A DNA stretch of 55,281 bases, taken from the NCBI GenBank assembly GCA_021323595.1, contig JAJPKR010000059.1, forward strand, positions 1 through 55,281, read 5' to 3'. Below the pieces are notes generated by a model. That model was given only the letters and a program-made list of their open reading frames with translations, had not been told where the DNA came from and did no database searches. A program made the position numbers and the translations under genes. Every line of letters starts with the position of its first letter. Within the stretch, counting starts at the first letter, position 1. This document shows, piece after piece, positions 33,816 through 43,182 of the stretch. This DNA is from Terriglobia bacterium (lineage in GTDB: Bacteria; Acidobacteriota; Terriglobia; Terriglobales; SCQP01).

Positions 33816-36017
33816 ATGTCCTTTCGCTCGCGCTCTCTCGCGCGCTTTGCGCGCCCTCTCGCGCTGCCGCTCGCGGCCGGCGCCGCCGCGCTGATGCTCG
33901 CCGGCCTGCTGACGGCCGTGCACGCCGCCGACAACCCGCCGCAGTTGACGGGCTTCTCGCCGCAAGATGCCGCGAGCGAATTGGCCTGGGAGCAAAAGTT
34001 CGACGCCCTGCCGAGCCCGGTGCGGCTGCGCGCGGATATGTACCACCTCTCCGCCTTGCCGCACAACCTCGGCTCCGAGCGGGACCACGAGAACGCCGAA
34101 TGGATCCTGCATCAGTTCCAGTCCTACGGCCTGGACGCGCATATCGAGGAGTTCGACGTGCTGTTTCCGACGCCCATCTCGCGCTCGCTGGAGCTGATCG
34201 CGCCCGAGCACTACAGCGCGCAGCTCAAGGAACCGCCCGTAGCAGTGGATCCCGATTCGACCGACCCCGGCCAATTGCCCACCTACAACGCCTATTCGCC
34301 GGATGGCGACGTCACCGCGCAGTTGGTTTACGTGAACTATGGCCTGCCCTCCGATTACGACGAGCTCGCCAAGCTGGGCATCAGCGTCAAGGGCAGGATC
34401 GTCATCGCGCGCTATGGCATGAGCTGGCGCGGCATCAAACCCAAGGTCGCCGCCGAGCATGGGGCGGTGGGCTGCCTGATCTATTCCGATCCGCGCGACG
34501 ACGGCTACTTCCAGGGCGACATCTTTCCCCAGGGGCCGTTCCGCCCGTGGCAGGGCGTGCAGCGCGGCAGCGTGATGATGATGGAAGTGCATCCCGGCGA
34601 TCCGACGACGCCGGGCTACGGCTCGGTGCCGGGCGCCAAGCACGAGAAACCGGATACGCTCGAGAAGATTCCGGTCCTGCCGATCTCCTACGGCGATGCG
34701 TTGCCGCTGCTGCGTGCGCTCGCCGGTCCGGTGGCGCCGGAGAATTGGCGCGGCGCCCTGCCCATCACCTACCACGCCGGCCCCGGTCCTGCCGTCGTTC
34801 ACCTGGCCCTCAAGTTCGACTACAAACTCACCCCCACCTACGACGTTATCGCCAGAATTCCCGGCAGCACCTGGCCCGGCCAATGGGTGATTCGCGGCAA
34901 TCACCATGACGGCTGGGTGAACGGCGCCGAGGATCCGATCAGCGGCCTCGACGCCGAGCTCGAGGAGGCGCGCGCCTACGGCCAGCTCTTGAAACAAGGC
35001 TGGCGGCCGAAGCGCACGATCATCTATTGCGCTTGGGACGGCGAAGAACCCGGCCTGCTCGGCTCGACGGAGTGGGCCGAAACGCACGCCGCCGAGCTCG
35101 AACAGCACGCGGTGGCCTACATCAATTCCGACACCAACGATCGCGGGTATTTGGGCGTCGAGGGCAGCCATTCGCTCGAGCACTTTTTCAACGACGTCGC
35201 CAAGAGCGTCACCGATCCCGAAACCGGTGAAAGCGTCTGGGAACGGCTCCGCAGCCACCGCATCGAAGAGGCGAAGACTGCCGCCGACAAGGCCAAGATC
35301 GAGAACCGCCCCGACCTGCGCATCGGCGCGCTCGGCTCGGGCAGCGATTACTCCACGTTCTTGCAGCACCTGGGCATCGCCTCCGCCAATCTCGGCTATC
35401 AAGGCGAATGCAACGGCGGCATTTATCACTCCATTTACGATGATTTCTACTGGTACACGCACTTCTGCGACGGCACCTATGTTTATGGGCGCGCCCTGTC
35501 GCAGACCGCCGGGCACGCGGTGATGCGCCTGGCCGACGCCGACGTTTTGCCGTTCCAGTTCGGCGATTTCGCCGACACCATCGCCCTTTACCAGCGACAA
35601 CTCGAGGAGCTGCACAAGAACACCGCCGGCGCGCCGGCCTTCGACTTCAGCCCGCTGAGCGATGCGGTCTCGCGCCTGAAGGCGGCCGCCGCCCGGTACG
35701 ATCAGGCGTTCGCCGCCGATGCCGGCAGCGGTAATCTTTACAGCGAAAGCGCCGAGCAACTGGGCGCGCTGGACCAGCTCCTGCTGCAGAGCGAACGCAA
35801 GCTGATGGATGCGGCCGGTCTGCCGCGCCGCCCCTGGTACAAGCACCAGATCTACGCGCCCGGCTTCTACACCGGTTACGGCGTCAAGACCTTGCCGGGC
35901 ATGCGTGAGGCCATGGAGCAGAAAAACTGGGACGAAGCCGAGAGGGAACAGGCGATCATCGTCAAGGCCCTCGACGCCTTCACCGCGCAAATCCAGGCCG
36001 CCGCCGCCAAGCTGTAA
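33816..36017 (+). CDS. M28-family metallopeptidase (glutamate carboxypeptidase II-like)
   Basis: 733 residues from the ATG at 33816 (CCGGAGAAG upstream). Signal peptide with hydrophobic core PLALPLAAGAAALMLAGLL, cleaved near VHAAD. A PA insert domain (about 130-300) sits before the zinc domain. Zinc ligands and catalytic residues appear in GNHHDGW (His), WVNGAEDP (Asp bridge), AWDGEEPGLLGSTEW (catalytic Glu pair), YINSDT (Asp) and YHSIYDDFYWY (His). A C-terminal TFR-dimer-like helical domain follows (about 590-733). This is the layout of N-acetylated alpha-linked dipeptidases; probably a periplasmic peptidase. Confidence 0.95.
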   Translation: MSFRSRSLARFARPLALPLAAGAAALMLAGLLTAVHAADNPPQLTGFSPQDAASELAWEQKFDALPSPVRLRADMYHLSALPHNLGSERDHENAEWILHQFQSYGLDAHIEEFDVLFPTPISRSLELIAPEHYSAQLKEPPVAVDPDSTDPGQLPTYNAYSPDGDVTAQLVYVNYGLPSDYDELAKLGISVKGRIVIARYGMSWRGIKPKVAAEHGAVGCLIYSDPRDDGYFQGDIFPQGPFRPWQGVQRGSVMMMEVHPGDPTTPGYGSVPGAKHEKPDTLEKIPVLPISYGDALPLLRALAGPVAPENWRGALPITYHAGPGPAVVHLALKFDYKLTPTYDVIARIPGSTWPGQWVIRGNHHDGWVNGAEDPISGLDAELEEARAYGQLLKQGWRPKRTIIYCAWDGEEPGLLGSTEWAETHAAELEQHAVAYINSDTNDRGYLGVEGSHSLEHFFNDVAKSVTDPETGESVWERLRSHRIEEAKTAADKAKIENRPDLRIGALGSGSDYSTFLQHLGIASANLGYQGECNGGIYHSIYDDFYWYTHFCDGTYVYGRALSQTAGHAVMRLADADVLPFQFGDFADTIALYQRQLEELHKNTAGAPAFDFSPLSDAVSRLKAAAARYDQAFAADAGSGNLYSESAEQLGALDQLLLQSERKLMDAAGLPRRPWYKHQIYAPGFYTGYGVKTLPGMREAMEQKNWDEAEREQAIIVKALDAFTAQIQAAAAKL

Positions 36018-36072
36018 AGGCGAACAACAGCCGGGCGGGAAAAAGGGCTGGTGCGCTCCGGCTCCGCCTGGC

Positions 36073-37059
36073 TCACCGGCGGGCGTCGGTCTCGAGGTAG
36101 CGGGCGAGCGGCTCGGGATCCACGTTCCCGCCGCTAAGGATGACGCCCACCTGCCGGTGGCCGCGCACGCGCCGTGCGAGCACGGCGGCCAGCCCGGCCG
36201 CGCCCGAGGGTTCCGCCAAGATCTTCGCCCGCAACAGCAGAAAGGCAAGCGCGTGAATCAGCTCCGCATCGCTGACGGTCACGATCTCGCGCACATGTTG
36301 GCGGATGATCGGGAACGTCAGCTCGCCGGGCTGGATCGTGCGCAGGCCGTCGGCGATCGTGGGATTGTCGGCGATCGCCGTGATTTGGCCCCGTTCGAGG
36401 GAGAGCTTGACGTCGGCCGCCGTCTCCGGCTCGACGCCATAGACTTCGAGGCGCGGATTGCGTCCATGCGCCGCGATCGCCGAGCCTGAGATCAGACCGC
36501 CGCCGCCCACCGGCACGACCAAGGCATCGAGTTCGGGGGCGTCTTCCAGCAGTTCAAGGGCGGCCGTGCCGGCGCCGGCGATGATGCGCGGATCGTCGAA
36601 GGGCGGCACGAGCACGCGTCCCTCGGCGGCGACGAGCTGGGCCGCCAATTCCTCCCGTTTCTGCCGCGCGCGGTCATAGAGGTGAACCTTGCCGCCGAAG
36701 GCGCGCACCGCCGCAAGCTTGGCGCGGGGCGCGTCCTCGGGCATCACCAGCTCCGCCGAGATGCCCAGCTCCCGCGCCGCCAGCGCCACCGCCTGCGCGT
36801 GATTGCCGCTCGAGAAAGCCAGCACGCCGCGCCGCCGCTCCTCCTCGCTCAACTGCAGCAGGCGGTTCATGGCGCCGCGAAACTTGAAAGCGCCGCCGCG
36901 CTGCAGGTTCTCGGCTTTCAAGAAGACCGCGCAGCACGCGGCTTCGTCCACCGAGCGGGAACGAATCACCGGCGTGCGGTGCGCCCGGCCGCGAATGCGA
37001 TCGCGCGCGCCCAGAATATCGGCGAACTCGACCGCCAGCCGCGGCGGCGCGCCGCTCAT
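36073..37059 (-). CDS. PLP-dependent serine/threonine dehydratase family
   Basis: 328 residues from the ATG at 37059, which overlaps the amidase stop (ATGA). Fold type II PLP enzyme. The Schiff-base lysine is Lys59 in LQRGGAFKFRGA; SSGNHAQAVAL (phosphate/substrate loop) and VPVGGGGLISG (cofactor phosphate) are intact. Without a C-terminal regulatory ACT domain, it could be catabolic threonine dehydratase, serine racemase or threo-3-hydroxyaspartate ammonia-lyase; the sequence does not decide. Last gene of a coupled three-gene operon. Confidence 0.9.
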   Translation of the reverse strand: MSGAPPRLAVEFADILGARDRIRGRAHRTPVIRSRSVDEAACCAVFLKAENLQRGGAFKFRGAMNRLLQLSEEERRRGVLAFSSGNHAQAVALAARELGISAELVMPEDAPRAKLAAVRAFGGKVHLYDRARQKREELAAQLVAAEGRVLVPPFDDPRIIAGAGTAALELLEDAPELDALVVPVGGGGLISGSAIAAHGRNPRLEVYGVEPETAADVKLSLERGQITAIADNPTIADGLRTIQPGELTFPIIRQHVREIVTVSDAELIHALAFLLLRAKILAEPSGAAGLAAVLARRVRGHRQVGVILSGGNVDPEPLARYLETDARR

Positions 37060-38525
37060 GCGGTCAGCTCCGGATGCTGGCGGTGCCAATCCGTGGCGTT
37101 TTCGTAGGCGGCGGCCACGTGCAGCGCGCCGGTCTCGGCCAGTGGCGCGGCCATGATCTCCAGTCCGACCGGCATATGCCCGTCGGCGGTGAAGCCGATC
37201 GAAACCGCGACGGCGGGAAAGCCCAGCAGATTGCCGGCGCCGCTCAGTTGGTAGTTGCGGGCCGCGGCGGCGGGCGGCGGCGCGGCGGCGCGACGGGCCG
37301 CATGGCGGCGGCGCGCCGCCTGCTCCTGCTGCTTGAAGGGCACGTCGGCGAGGGGAGCGCCGCTGTCTTCGGCGATATTCAAAACCACGTCGAACTGCCG
37401 GTAGTAGCCGAGCATCGCCTCTTGCGCGATGCGCCGCAGCTTGCAGCTTCGCAGGTAGGCCACGCCGTGCGTCTGCGCGCCCGCGTACAGCCCGACGCGC
37501 TGGCCTTGATCCTTGATCTTGCGGAAGTCCGGACTGTGCAGCAGATTCTCGAACGCCGATGCGCCCTCGACATCCACGATCGTTTCGGCCGCATCCCCGT
37601 ACGGCAGGTCGGGCAAGCTGGTGGACGTCATCGTCGCCCCCAAGCGCCGGAAGACCGTCAAGGCCTGTTCATAGGCCGGCCGCACCGGGCTGTCCGGCGG
37701 CAAATGGTCGGCGGGAAAGTAGCCCACGCGATAACCGTGCAAATTGTGCGGCGTCGGCGGATAGGCGAAGGCGGCATTCAGACAGCTCGGGTCGCGGGGG
37801 TCGGCGCCGCTGATGGCCTTCAAGATCAGCGGCAGATCTTCCACGCGGCGCGCCATCGGGCCGATTTTGTCCATCGTCCAGCTCAGCGCCATCGCGCCGG
37901 CGCGGCTGACGCGGCCGTAGGTCGGCCGCAGGCCGGCGATGCCGCAATACGTGGAAGGATTGATGATCGAGCCCCACGTCTCCGAGCCGATCGCGAAGCC
38001 GACCAAGCCGGCCGCCACGGCTCCGCCGGGGCCGCTCGAGCTGCCTCCCGTCCAGCGCTTGGGGTCCCAAGGATTGCGCGCCGGGCCGGTGAGCGAGGCG
38101 GCGGCGCTCTGGTAGTTGCCGGCGCCGGCCAATTCGATCATCGCCAGCTTGGCCACGAGCACCGCGCCGGCCTCGCGCAAGCGCCGAACCACGGTCGCAT
38201 CGTCGCTGGGCACGCGATCGGCGAACGCCGGGCAGCCCCACGTGGTGCGAATTCCGGCGGTGTCGAGCAGATCCTTGGCCCCGTACGGTATGCCGTGCAG
38301 CGGCCCGCGCACGCGCCCGCGGCGCAACTCCTCGTCGGCGGCGCGGGCTTGCTGGCGCGCCAGGTCGGGCGTCAGCGTCGCCACCAAGTTCAGGCGCTGC
38401 CCGATGGTGCTCAGCCGGCTCAGATAGAACTCGGTCAATTGCAGCGAGGTAAATTCCCGCCGCCGCAGGCGCTCGCCCAATTCTCTGACGCTGAGGAAGG
38501 CCGTCTCCGGAGGCAGGGAGCTCAC
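37056..38525 (-). CDS. Amidase-signature family hydrolase
   Basis: 489 residues. Triad: Lys84 (GIPYGAKDLLDT), cis-Ser in GGSSSGPGG (160-168) and nucleophile Ser186. The nucleophile loop reads GSETWGSIINPS, so Trp184 replaces the usual glycine. Otherwise the fold is complete (YGRVSRAGAMALSWTMDKIGPMAR). It lacks a signal peptide, which appears instead on the 101-residue protein whose stop overlaps this start. Substrate unknown; not GatA, since no gatB or gatC is nearby. Confidence 0.93.
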   Translation of the reverse strand: MSSLPPETAFLSVRELGERLRRREFTSLQLTEFYLSRLSTIGQRLNLVATLTPDLARQQARAADEELRRGRVRGPLHGIPYGAKDLLDTAGIRTTWGCPAFADRVPSDDATVVRRLREAGAVLVAKLAMIELAGAGNYQSAAASLTGPARNPWDPKRWTGGSSSGPGGAVAAGLVGFAIGSETWGSIINPSTYCGIAGLRPTYGRVSRAGAMALSWTMDKIGPMARRVEDLPLILKAISGADPRDPSCLNAAFAYPPTPHNLHGYRVGYFPADHLPPDSPVRPAYEQALTVFRRLGATMTSTSLPDLPYGDAAETIVDVEGASAFENLLHSPDFRKIKDQGQRVGLYAGAQTHGVAYLRSCKLRRIAQEAMLGYYRQFDVVLNIAEDSGAPLADVPFKQQEQAARRRHAARRAAAPPPAAAARNYQLSGAGNLLGFPAVAVSIGFTADGHMPVGLEIMAAPLAETGALHVAAAYENATDWHRQHPELTA

Positions 38526-38827
38526 TGGCGTCCCCCTCGTTTGCGCCGCGCCGGGACGATTTCAGCCGGCATGGCCGCCCGAAAGACAAAATCAGGCTCA
38601 ACCGAGTAGGGGATCCGAACCGCATCCAGCCGCGCCAACGATTTTTGGCGCTCGGGCAAGGATTTCTGATACTCCGCCATCTCATCCGCCGATAAGGGCG
38701 AACCATGGGCGTCGGCTTCGTCCCGAACGTCTTGGGAGGCGGAAGCCAAGGGCAGGTGTTCCGCTGCCGCCAAGGCCGGTAGGCCCAATGCGGCGGCGGA
38801 AAGCTTGGCAAAGGCGCGGCGATTCAT
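38522..38827 (-). CDS. Small Tat-signal protein coupled to the amidase
   Basis: 101 residues: Tat signal MNRRAFAKLSAAALGLPALAAA, then a charged linker and a C-terminal LDAVRIPYSVEPDFVFRAAMP. The EPxFxFR-type ending is a feature I associate with small proteins encoded beside amidases in Acidobacteriota. The gene overlaps the amidase start (ATGA), so both are made together. It may be an accessory subunit or chaperone that carries the amidase through Tat as a pair, or a separated N-terminal part of what is one protein elsewhere. Not named. Confidence 0.7.
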   Translation of the reverse strand: MNRRAFAKLSAAALGLPALAAAEHLPLASASQDVRDEADAHGSPLSADEMAEYQKSLPERQKSLARLDAVRIPYSVEPDFVFRAAMPAEIVPARRKRGGRQ

Positions 38828-38928
38828 AACTGGCCAATGTACGTCCGCCCCGGGCGCCGCGCAAGCGAACGGCTCGCGCCCCGCGCGCCGCCGGGTCGTC
38901 AGCCGCCGAGCCGCGTCTGCCGCGGGAG

Positions 38929-39783
38929 CTATCGCGTCGTGTACTCGGGCAACGGCGCGGGATCGATATTTTTCGGACGCACCGGCTCTTGCAGCCGGTA
39001 AAGGTGGTTGAGCGGTCCTGAACCGCCGCCGATGGGGTAAGCGGCTCGCAACGCCGCACTCACGTAAGCCTTGGCCTGCACCACGGCGTCGCCGAGGTTC
39101 TTGCCCTGGGCCAGGTTCGCCGCCAACGCGGCGGAAAACGTGCAGCCCGTGCCGTGCGTGTGCGGAGTCCGCACGCGGTCGCCGCCCAAACTGGTGGCGG
39201 CGGCGCCGTCGAACAGCACATCCACGGGCTTCTCCAGATGACCGCCGGTGACGACCACGGCGCGCGCGCCCATGGCGTGCAGAGCAACCGCCGCTTCATG
39301 CATCTGCGGCTCGTTGGTGACCGGCATGCCCGTCAATAGGGCCGCCTCGTCCAAATTGGGCGTGATCACCGACGCTGCCCTCAGCAGCCGCTGCCGCATC
39401 GCTTCGATGCCGGGCTCATCGATCAGAGCTGCGCCGGAAGTCGCTCGCAGCACCGGATCCAGTACCACCCAGGCGGCCGGCGTGCGCTCGAGCGCGCCGG
39501 CCACGACTTCGACCGATTCGCGATTCGCCAGCATGCCGATCTTGATCGCCGCCGGCGCCAGATCCGCCATCAGGCACTCGATTTGCTCCGCCAACGTGGT
39601 AGCCGCCACGGCGGCGTAGCCGCGGACGCCCAGTGTGTTTTGGATAGTGATGGCGGTGACCGCCGCAACCCCGTAGCAATGATTGGCGGCAAACGTTTTG
39701 AGGTCGGCCGCGATCCCGGCGCCGCAAGTCGGATCGAACCCCGCGATGGTCAGCACCACCGGCGGCGCCGCAGGCTGGTGCAT
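38929..39783 (-). CDS. thiD: Hydroxymethylpyrimidine (phosphate) kinase
   Basis: 284 residues. Phosphorylates HMP and then HMP-P to HMP-PP in thiamin synthesis. Ribokinase fold: VLTIAGFDPTCGAGIAADLKTF (substrate), GYGVAAVTAITIQNTLGV-like segment, VLDPVLRATSG, TPNLDEAALLTG, and the anion hole with catalytic Cys in HTHGTGCTFSAALAA (usual GTGC pattern). The last 35 residues (YRLQEPVRPKNID...) are an extension beyond the usual length. Stands alone; no TPP riboswitch motif upstream. Confidence 0.95.
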   Translation of the reverse strand: MHQPAAPPVVLTIAGFDPTCGAGIAADLKTFAANHCYGVAAVTAITIQNTLGVRGYAAVAATTLAEQIECLMADLAPAAIKIGMLANRESVEVVAGALERTPAAWVVLDPVLRATSGAALIDEPGIEAMRQRLLRAASVITPNLDEAALLTGMPVTNEPQMHEAAVALHAMGARAVVVTGGHLEKPVDVLFDGAAATSLGGDRVRTPHTHGTGCTFSAALAANLAQGKNLGDAVVQAKAYVSAALRAAYPIGGGSGPLNHLYRLQEPVRPKNIDPAPLPEYTTR

Positions 39784-39967
39784 GTCAGAACCCCCTAAGC
39801 TCTATGTAAACTCTTGCCACCACGATTGCAACAGTAAAAGCAAACTTTTGACGCAGGCTCCCCATCGCCGCTTGCGGACCCGCGGCCGGCGCCTCGGCGG
39901 CGGGCCGGCGACCGCCTCGCCCAAGAGCCAGGCAACCGCGCGGCCGGGATTACCGTTCTGCCTAGAC

Positions 39968-40690
39968 ATGTTGGGGATTGTCCCCGCCGCCGGCGCCGGC
40001 AGCCGGTTGCAGCCCTTGGCGTTCTCCAAGGAGCTCTTGCCCGTGGCCAGCGGCGGCATCGGCCGCGCCAAAGCGGTCGCGGAATTTGTCGTGGATCGCA
40101 TGCTGGCCGCCGGCGCCGATCGCGTCGGCATCGTGATCGGGCCGGAAAAGGCGGACCTGCTCCGCCACTTCGGGCGCTTGCCGGGCTATGAGCGGCTCTT
40201 TTACACCCTGCAGCCGAGGCCGCTGGGACTTTGTGACGCGATTTTTCGCGTGGCGCGCCACGTCCGGCCATATGAATTGGTCTTGATCGGACTGCCCGAC
40301 ACCATTTGGCATCCTGCCGACGCCTTCACGCGCGTGCCGACCGGCCAAATCCATCTCATCACCTTTCCCGTCACCGAACCGGAGTTTTTCGACGCCGTCC
40401 GGATGGATTCCGCCGGAAGGGTGGAAAGGATCGAGGTCAAGACGCCCGGCGCGCGCGACCGCCGCGTGTGGGGCGCGATTTCGGCTCCCGGAGAGCAGTT
40501 CCTGGCGCTGGGAGACTTGTACCGCCGGCGCGGCGCGCGCGACCAGTTCCTGGGCGACCTGCTGAACGCTTGGATCGAGGCGGGCTATGAAGTCAGCGCC
40601 GACACGCAAGGCGGCGCGTATTACGACGTCGGCACTTGGGATGGCTTTCGCGCCGCGATCGCTCCCGGCAGCGCCGCCCACGCCGCTTAG
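39968..40690 (+). CDS. Sugar-phosphate nucleotidyltransferase
   Basis: 240 residues from the ATG at 39968; an in-frame open stretch upstream is Arg-rich and unlikely. Glucose-1-phosphate thymidylyl/uridylyltransferase fold: IVPAAGAGSRLQPLAFSKELLPV (nucleotide and phosphate site), TLQPRPLGLCDAIF, ELVLIGLPDTIW (metal Asp), VKTPGARDRRVWGAI and YYDVGTWDGF at the end. Makes an NDP-sugar, nucleotide and sugar unknown, for surface polysaccharides. It is slightly shorter than RmlA. Divergent from thiD, 184 bases apart, and convergent with lptD. Confidence 0.9.
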   Translation: MLGIVPAAGAGSRLQPLAFSKELLPVASGGIGRAKAVAEFVVDRMLAAGADRVGIVIGPEKADLLRHFGRLPGYERLFYTLQPRPLGLCDAIFRVARHVRPYELVLIGLPDTIWHPADAFTRVPTGQIHLITFPVTEPEFFDAVRMDSAGRVERIEVKTPGARDRRVWGAISAPGEQFLALGDLYRRRGARDQFLGDLLNAWIEAGYEVSADTQGGAYYDVGTWDGFRAAIAPGSAAHAA

Positions 40691-40736
40691 CTCGCCGCCT
40701 TAGCCTCTGTTCGTCGCGGGGGGCCGTCTGGCGGGC

Positions 40737-43181
40737 CTAGAACAGGCGCTCCTGGCGGCGCAAATTGCCGAACGTCGCTACATTCGCCAGCGTGAAGTTG
40801 AACCGCAGTTGATTTTCGCGGCGCAGCGTGGCCAGCGCGAAGCGGCGATATTGAAGGGAAAATCCGCAGCAATCCCAGTTGTAGCTGGCCTGCACCGTCG
40901 TGTATTGCAGCAAGCCTTGGTGCGCATCGTAGGCGGCGGCGACCGCCATGCTGAGCCCGGGACGGTCGGGATTGCCGTATCCGGTCGTGAAGTGCAGTTG
41001 ATTGAACTTGGGCGGCAACGTCGTGCCCAGCGGAATCAAGCCCAGCGGCGTGTTGACCAGAAAATGGCTGCCGGAAAAGAACAGTTCGCCGACATGAAAC
41101 GTGCCGGAGAAAGCGCTGGCCGAGATCCGGCTGTGGCTGACGTCGTAATCCAGCCGCCAATCTCCGTCGAAGGCGCTGAACGGCGAGACCCGCACCACCG
41201 AGCTGATCGGCGATTCGCGGCTGGGCAGGGAAGCGAAGGCAAACGGCGTCAGCAGCGCCGTCGTCAGGAATACGTTGCGGCTCCCGGAGATCAGCGCGCC
41301 GCCGAACGTCGGGTCGAAGAAATGCTTTTGCGTCAGGGTCCAAGACGCCAGCTCGCGCGTGGGCCCGTTGCCCGTGCGCGCATACAACCGGTTGGTGAAG
41401 CCGTATTCGATCTCGCGCGTATTGCTGAGAATGTCCCGATCGTCGAAGCGAATCACGTCGTCGGCGTTGTTGATCCCGCCGGTGTAATGAAATGCCGCCA
41501 GCGGCTCGAAAACGTGCTTCAGCTTGTCGCCGAGCGGCCCGCCCGGCGTCGCGAATACGCGCTCCAAGCTCGGCGGCGTCCAGGTGACGTCCACCGATTG
41601 CGAGAATCGCTCCAGCCCGCTGTGCACGTCGAGCGTGGGCGCGGATTGGGTGGAAGCCGGCGTCGCCAACCGCCGCGAGTAGCTCGTCGAGCGCACGGAG
41701 ACGTCGGTGGTGATCGAACCGGCCGGCGTCCACACCGGCATCGTCAGCCGCGGATACAAATCCACGCGATCCATGACTCCGCTCTGAAAGCCCGGCTGCA
41801 GGCGATCCAGCTCCGCCCCTTCGAAATCCCAGGAAAAATAAAGCGGTACGCGGGCGGCGGGGCCGGTGAGCGGGCGGGATTCGCTCTGCCAATCCACCGA
41901 CGGGAACGACGCCAGTGAGACCGACGTGCTCGGCGTCGCCGTCAGGAAATTCTGGTAGCGGTGGGCCATCAATGACAGATCGCTGCCGTTCTTTTGGCGC
42001 TCGCTGAAGCCCGTTGAAATCACCTCCGAATTGATCGCCTCGCTGAAGGTTTCCGTGAATGCCAGGCGATAGATGAAAGACGACAGGTAATTGGCGTCGA
42101 TGACCGTGCGAAACGATCCCGTTTCCGCTTCGGATTCGTCCTGGCCGGCGGAAGCCGCCGGCGGCGCCGCCCCGTCTTCGCCTCCCTCCGTCGTCTGGTT
42201 CTCCTGGTCCTGCGGCCGGGCGCCGCTCGGCGGCCGGGCTACCACGCCCTTGGGTTCGAAGGTGATCAGCAAATGCGCCTCTTGCCCGCCTTGCTTGAGC
42301 CGCCCGCCATTCGGCGCGAGCTGGCCGCGATCGAACACGCCCGAGAGATTGAATTGTAGATAGGTGCGCCGCGTGGGGTAGCTCTCGATTCCGAGCAGAT
42401 CGGCCCAGCCGCGGCGGCTGAAATCTTGCGCGCCCACGATCACGTTGGTGCTGCGGTTCGGGGCCCAGAAATAGCTCTCGCCCAGCACCGTTCCTTTTTG
42501 CGTGTTTTGCCCGATGATGGGCAGCAGGAAGCCGCTATGGCGGCCGGAAATGTGGGTCGAGTGCGTCAGGTACGGCGCGTAGAAAATGGGAACGCGAAAC
42601 AAGCGAAACACGGCGTTGTCCAGCGTCGCGTTGGCGCCCAGCTCCACGTCGACCCGGCTCGCCGACAGCGTCCATTTCGGATTGGGCAGCCGGCAGGAGG
42701 TGACCGTGCCGTCTTCCAGCCGGTAATGATTCGGGCCCAGGCGAAGCAGCTTGCGTCCCGAGAAGATCAAGGGGTTGCGGGATAGCAGGCTCACTTTCTT
42801 GCCGCTGAAGCGCATCCCGCTCACGCCTTGAAAATCGTCGAACTCTCCTTGTTGGGTGCGGAAATTGTACCGGCCGTTCCGGCCTTCGATGTGCGTCGCT
42901 TCTGCCGGCAGGTCCAGGGCCACGTGCCCGGTCGCGACCGCTTCGCCGGTATTGCGGTCATAGGAAATTTGGTCGGCGGTCATTCGGATCGGGCCGTAAT
43001 CGATTTCGACATGGCCCTTCAGGACGTACACGCCGTTCTCCGCCTGCTGCGAATCGGCTTGGAAGGTGACGTAGGGGGCGGAAAACTGGCCCGCAGTACC
43101 TAAAACGGCAACGCGCTGTCCTGCGAGCATGGCGCAAAGTACGCCGAGCACCCCAATAATCGAAAGTTGCCGGAACCCCAC
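40737..43181 (-). CDS. lptD: LPS-assembly outer-membrane protein LptD
   Basis: 814 residues if started at the GTG at 43181, which gives a good signal peptide (RQLSIIGVLGVLCAMLAG). An N-terminal OstA/jellyroll domain (VTFQADSQQAENGVYVLKGHVEIDYGPIRMTADQISYDRNTGEAVATG) precedes the barrel domain. LptD with LptE inserts lipopolysaccharide into the outer leaflet. The jellyroll ends about residue 180; the barrel follows to the C-terminal FNFTLANVATFGNLRRQERLF. An Asp/Glu/Pro-rich loop (about 325-355) is inserted. Other starts (ATG 43265, ATG 43130) are possible. Head-to-head with the RDD gene. Confidence 0.93.
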   Translation of the reverse strand: MGFRQLSIIGVLGVLCAMLAGQRVAVLGTAGQFSAPYVTFQADSQQAENGVYVLKGHVEIDYGPIRMTADQISYDRNTGEAVATGHVALDLPAEATHIEGRNGRYNFRTQQGEFDDFQGVSGMRFSGKKVSLLSRNPLIFSGRKLLRLGPNHYRLEDGTVTSCRLPNPKWTLSASRVDVELGANATLDNAVFRLFRVPIFYAPYLTHSTHISGRHSGFLLPIIGQNTQKGTVLGESYFWAPNRSTNVIVGAQDFSRRGWADLLGIESYPTRRTYLQFNLSGVFDRGQLAPNGGRLKQGGQEAHLLITFEPKGVVARPPSGARPQDQENQTTEGGEDGAAPPAASAGQDESEAETGSFRTVIDANYLSSFIYRLAFTETFSEAINSEVISTGFSERQKNGSDLSLMAHRYQNFLTATPSTSVSLASFPSVDWQSESRPLTGPAARVPLYFSWDFEGAELDRLQPGFQSGVMDRVDLYPRLTMPVWTPAGSITTDVSVRSTSYSRRLATPASTQSAPTLDVHSGLERFSQSVDVTWTPPSLERVFATPGGPLGDKLKHVFEPLAAFHYTGGINNADDVIRFDDRDILSNTREIEYGFTNRLYARTGNGPTRELASWTLTQKHFFDPTFGGALISGSRNVFLTTALLTPFAFASLPSRESPISSVVRVSPFSAFDGDWRLDYDVSHSRISASAFSGTFHVGELFFSGSHFLVNTPLGLIPLGTTLPPKFNQLHFTTGYGNPDRPGLSMAVAAAYDAHQGLLQYTTVQASYNWDCCGFSLQYRRFALATLRRENQLRFNFTLANVATFGNLRRQERLF

Positions 43182-43182
43182 C

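Noticed and set aside
33666-36248. An 860-codon minus-strand frame over the M28 peptidase
   Set aside because: Antisense shadow. The plus strand has signal peptide, zinc motifs and a good promoter.
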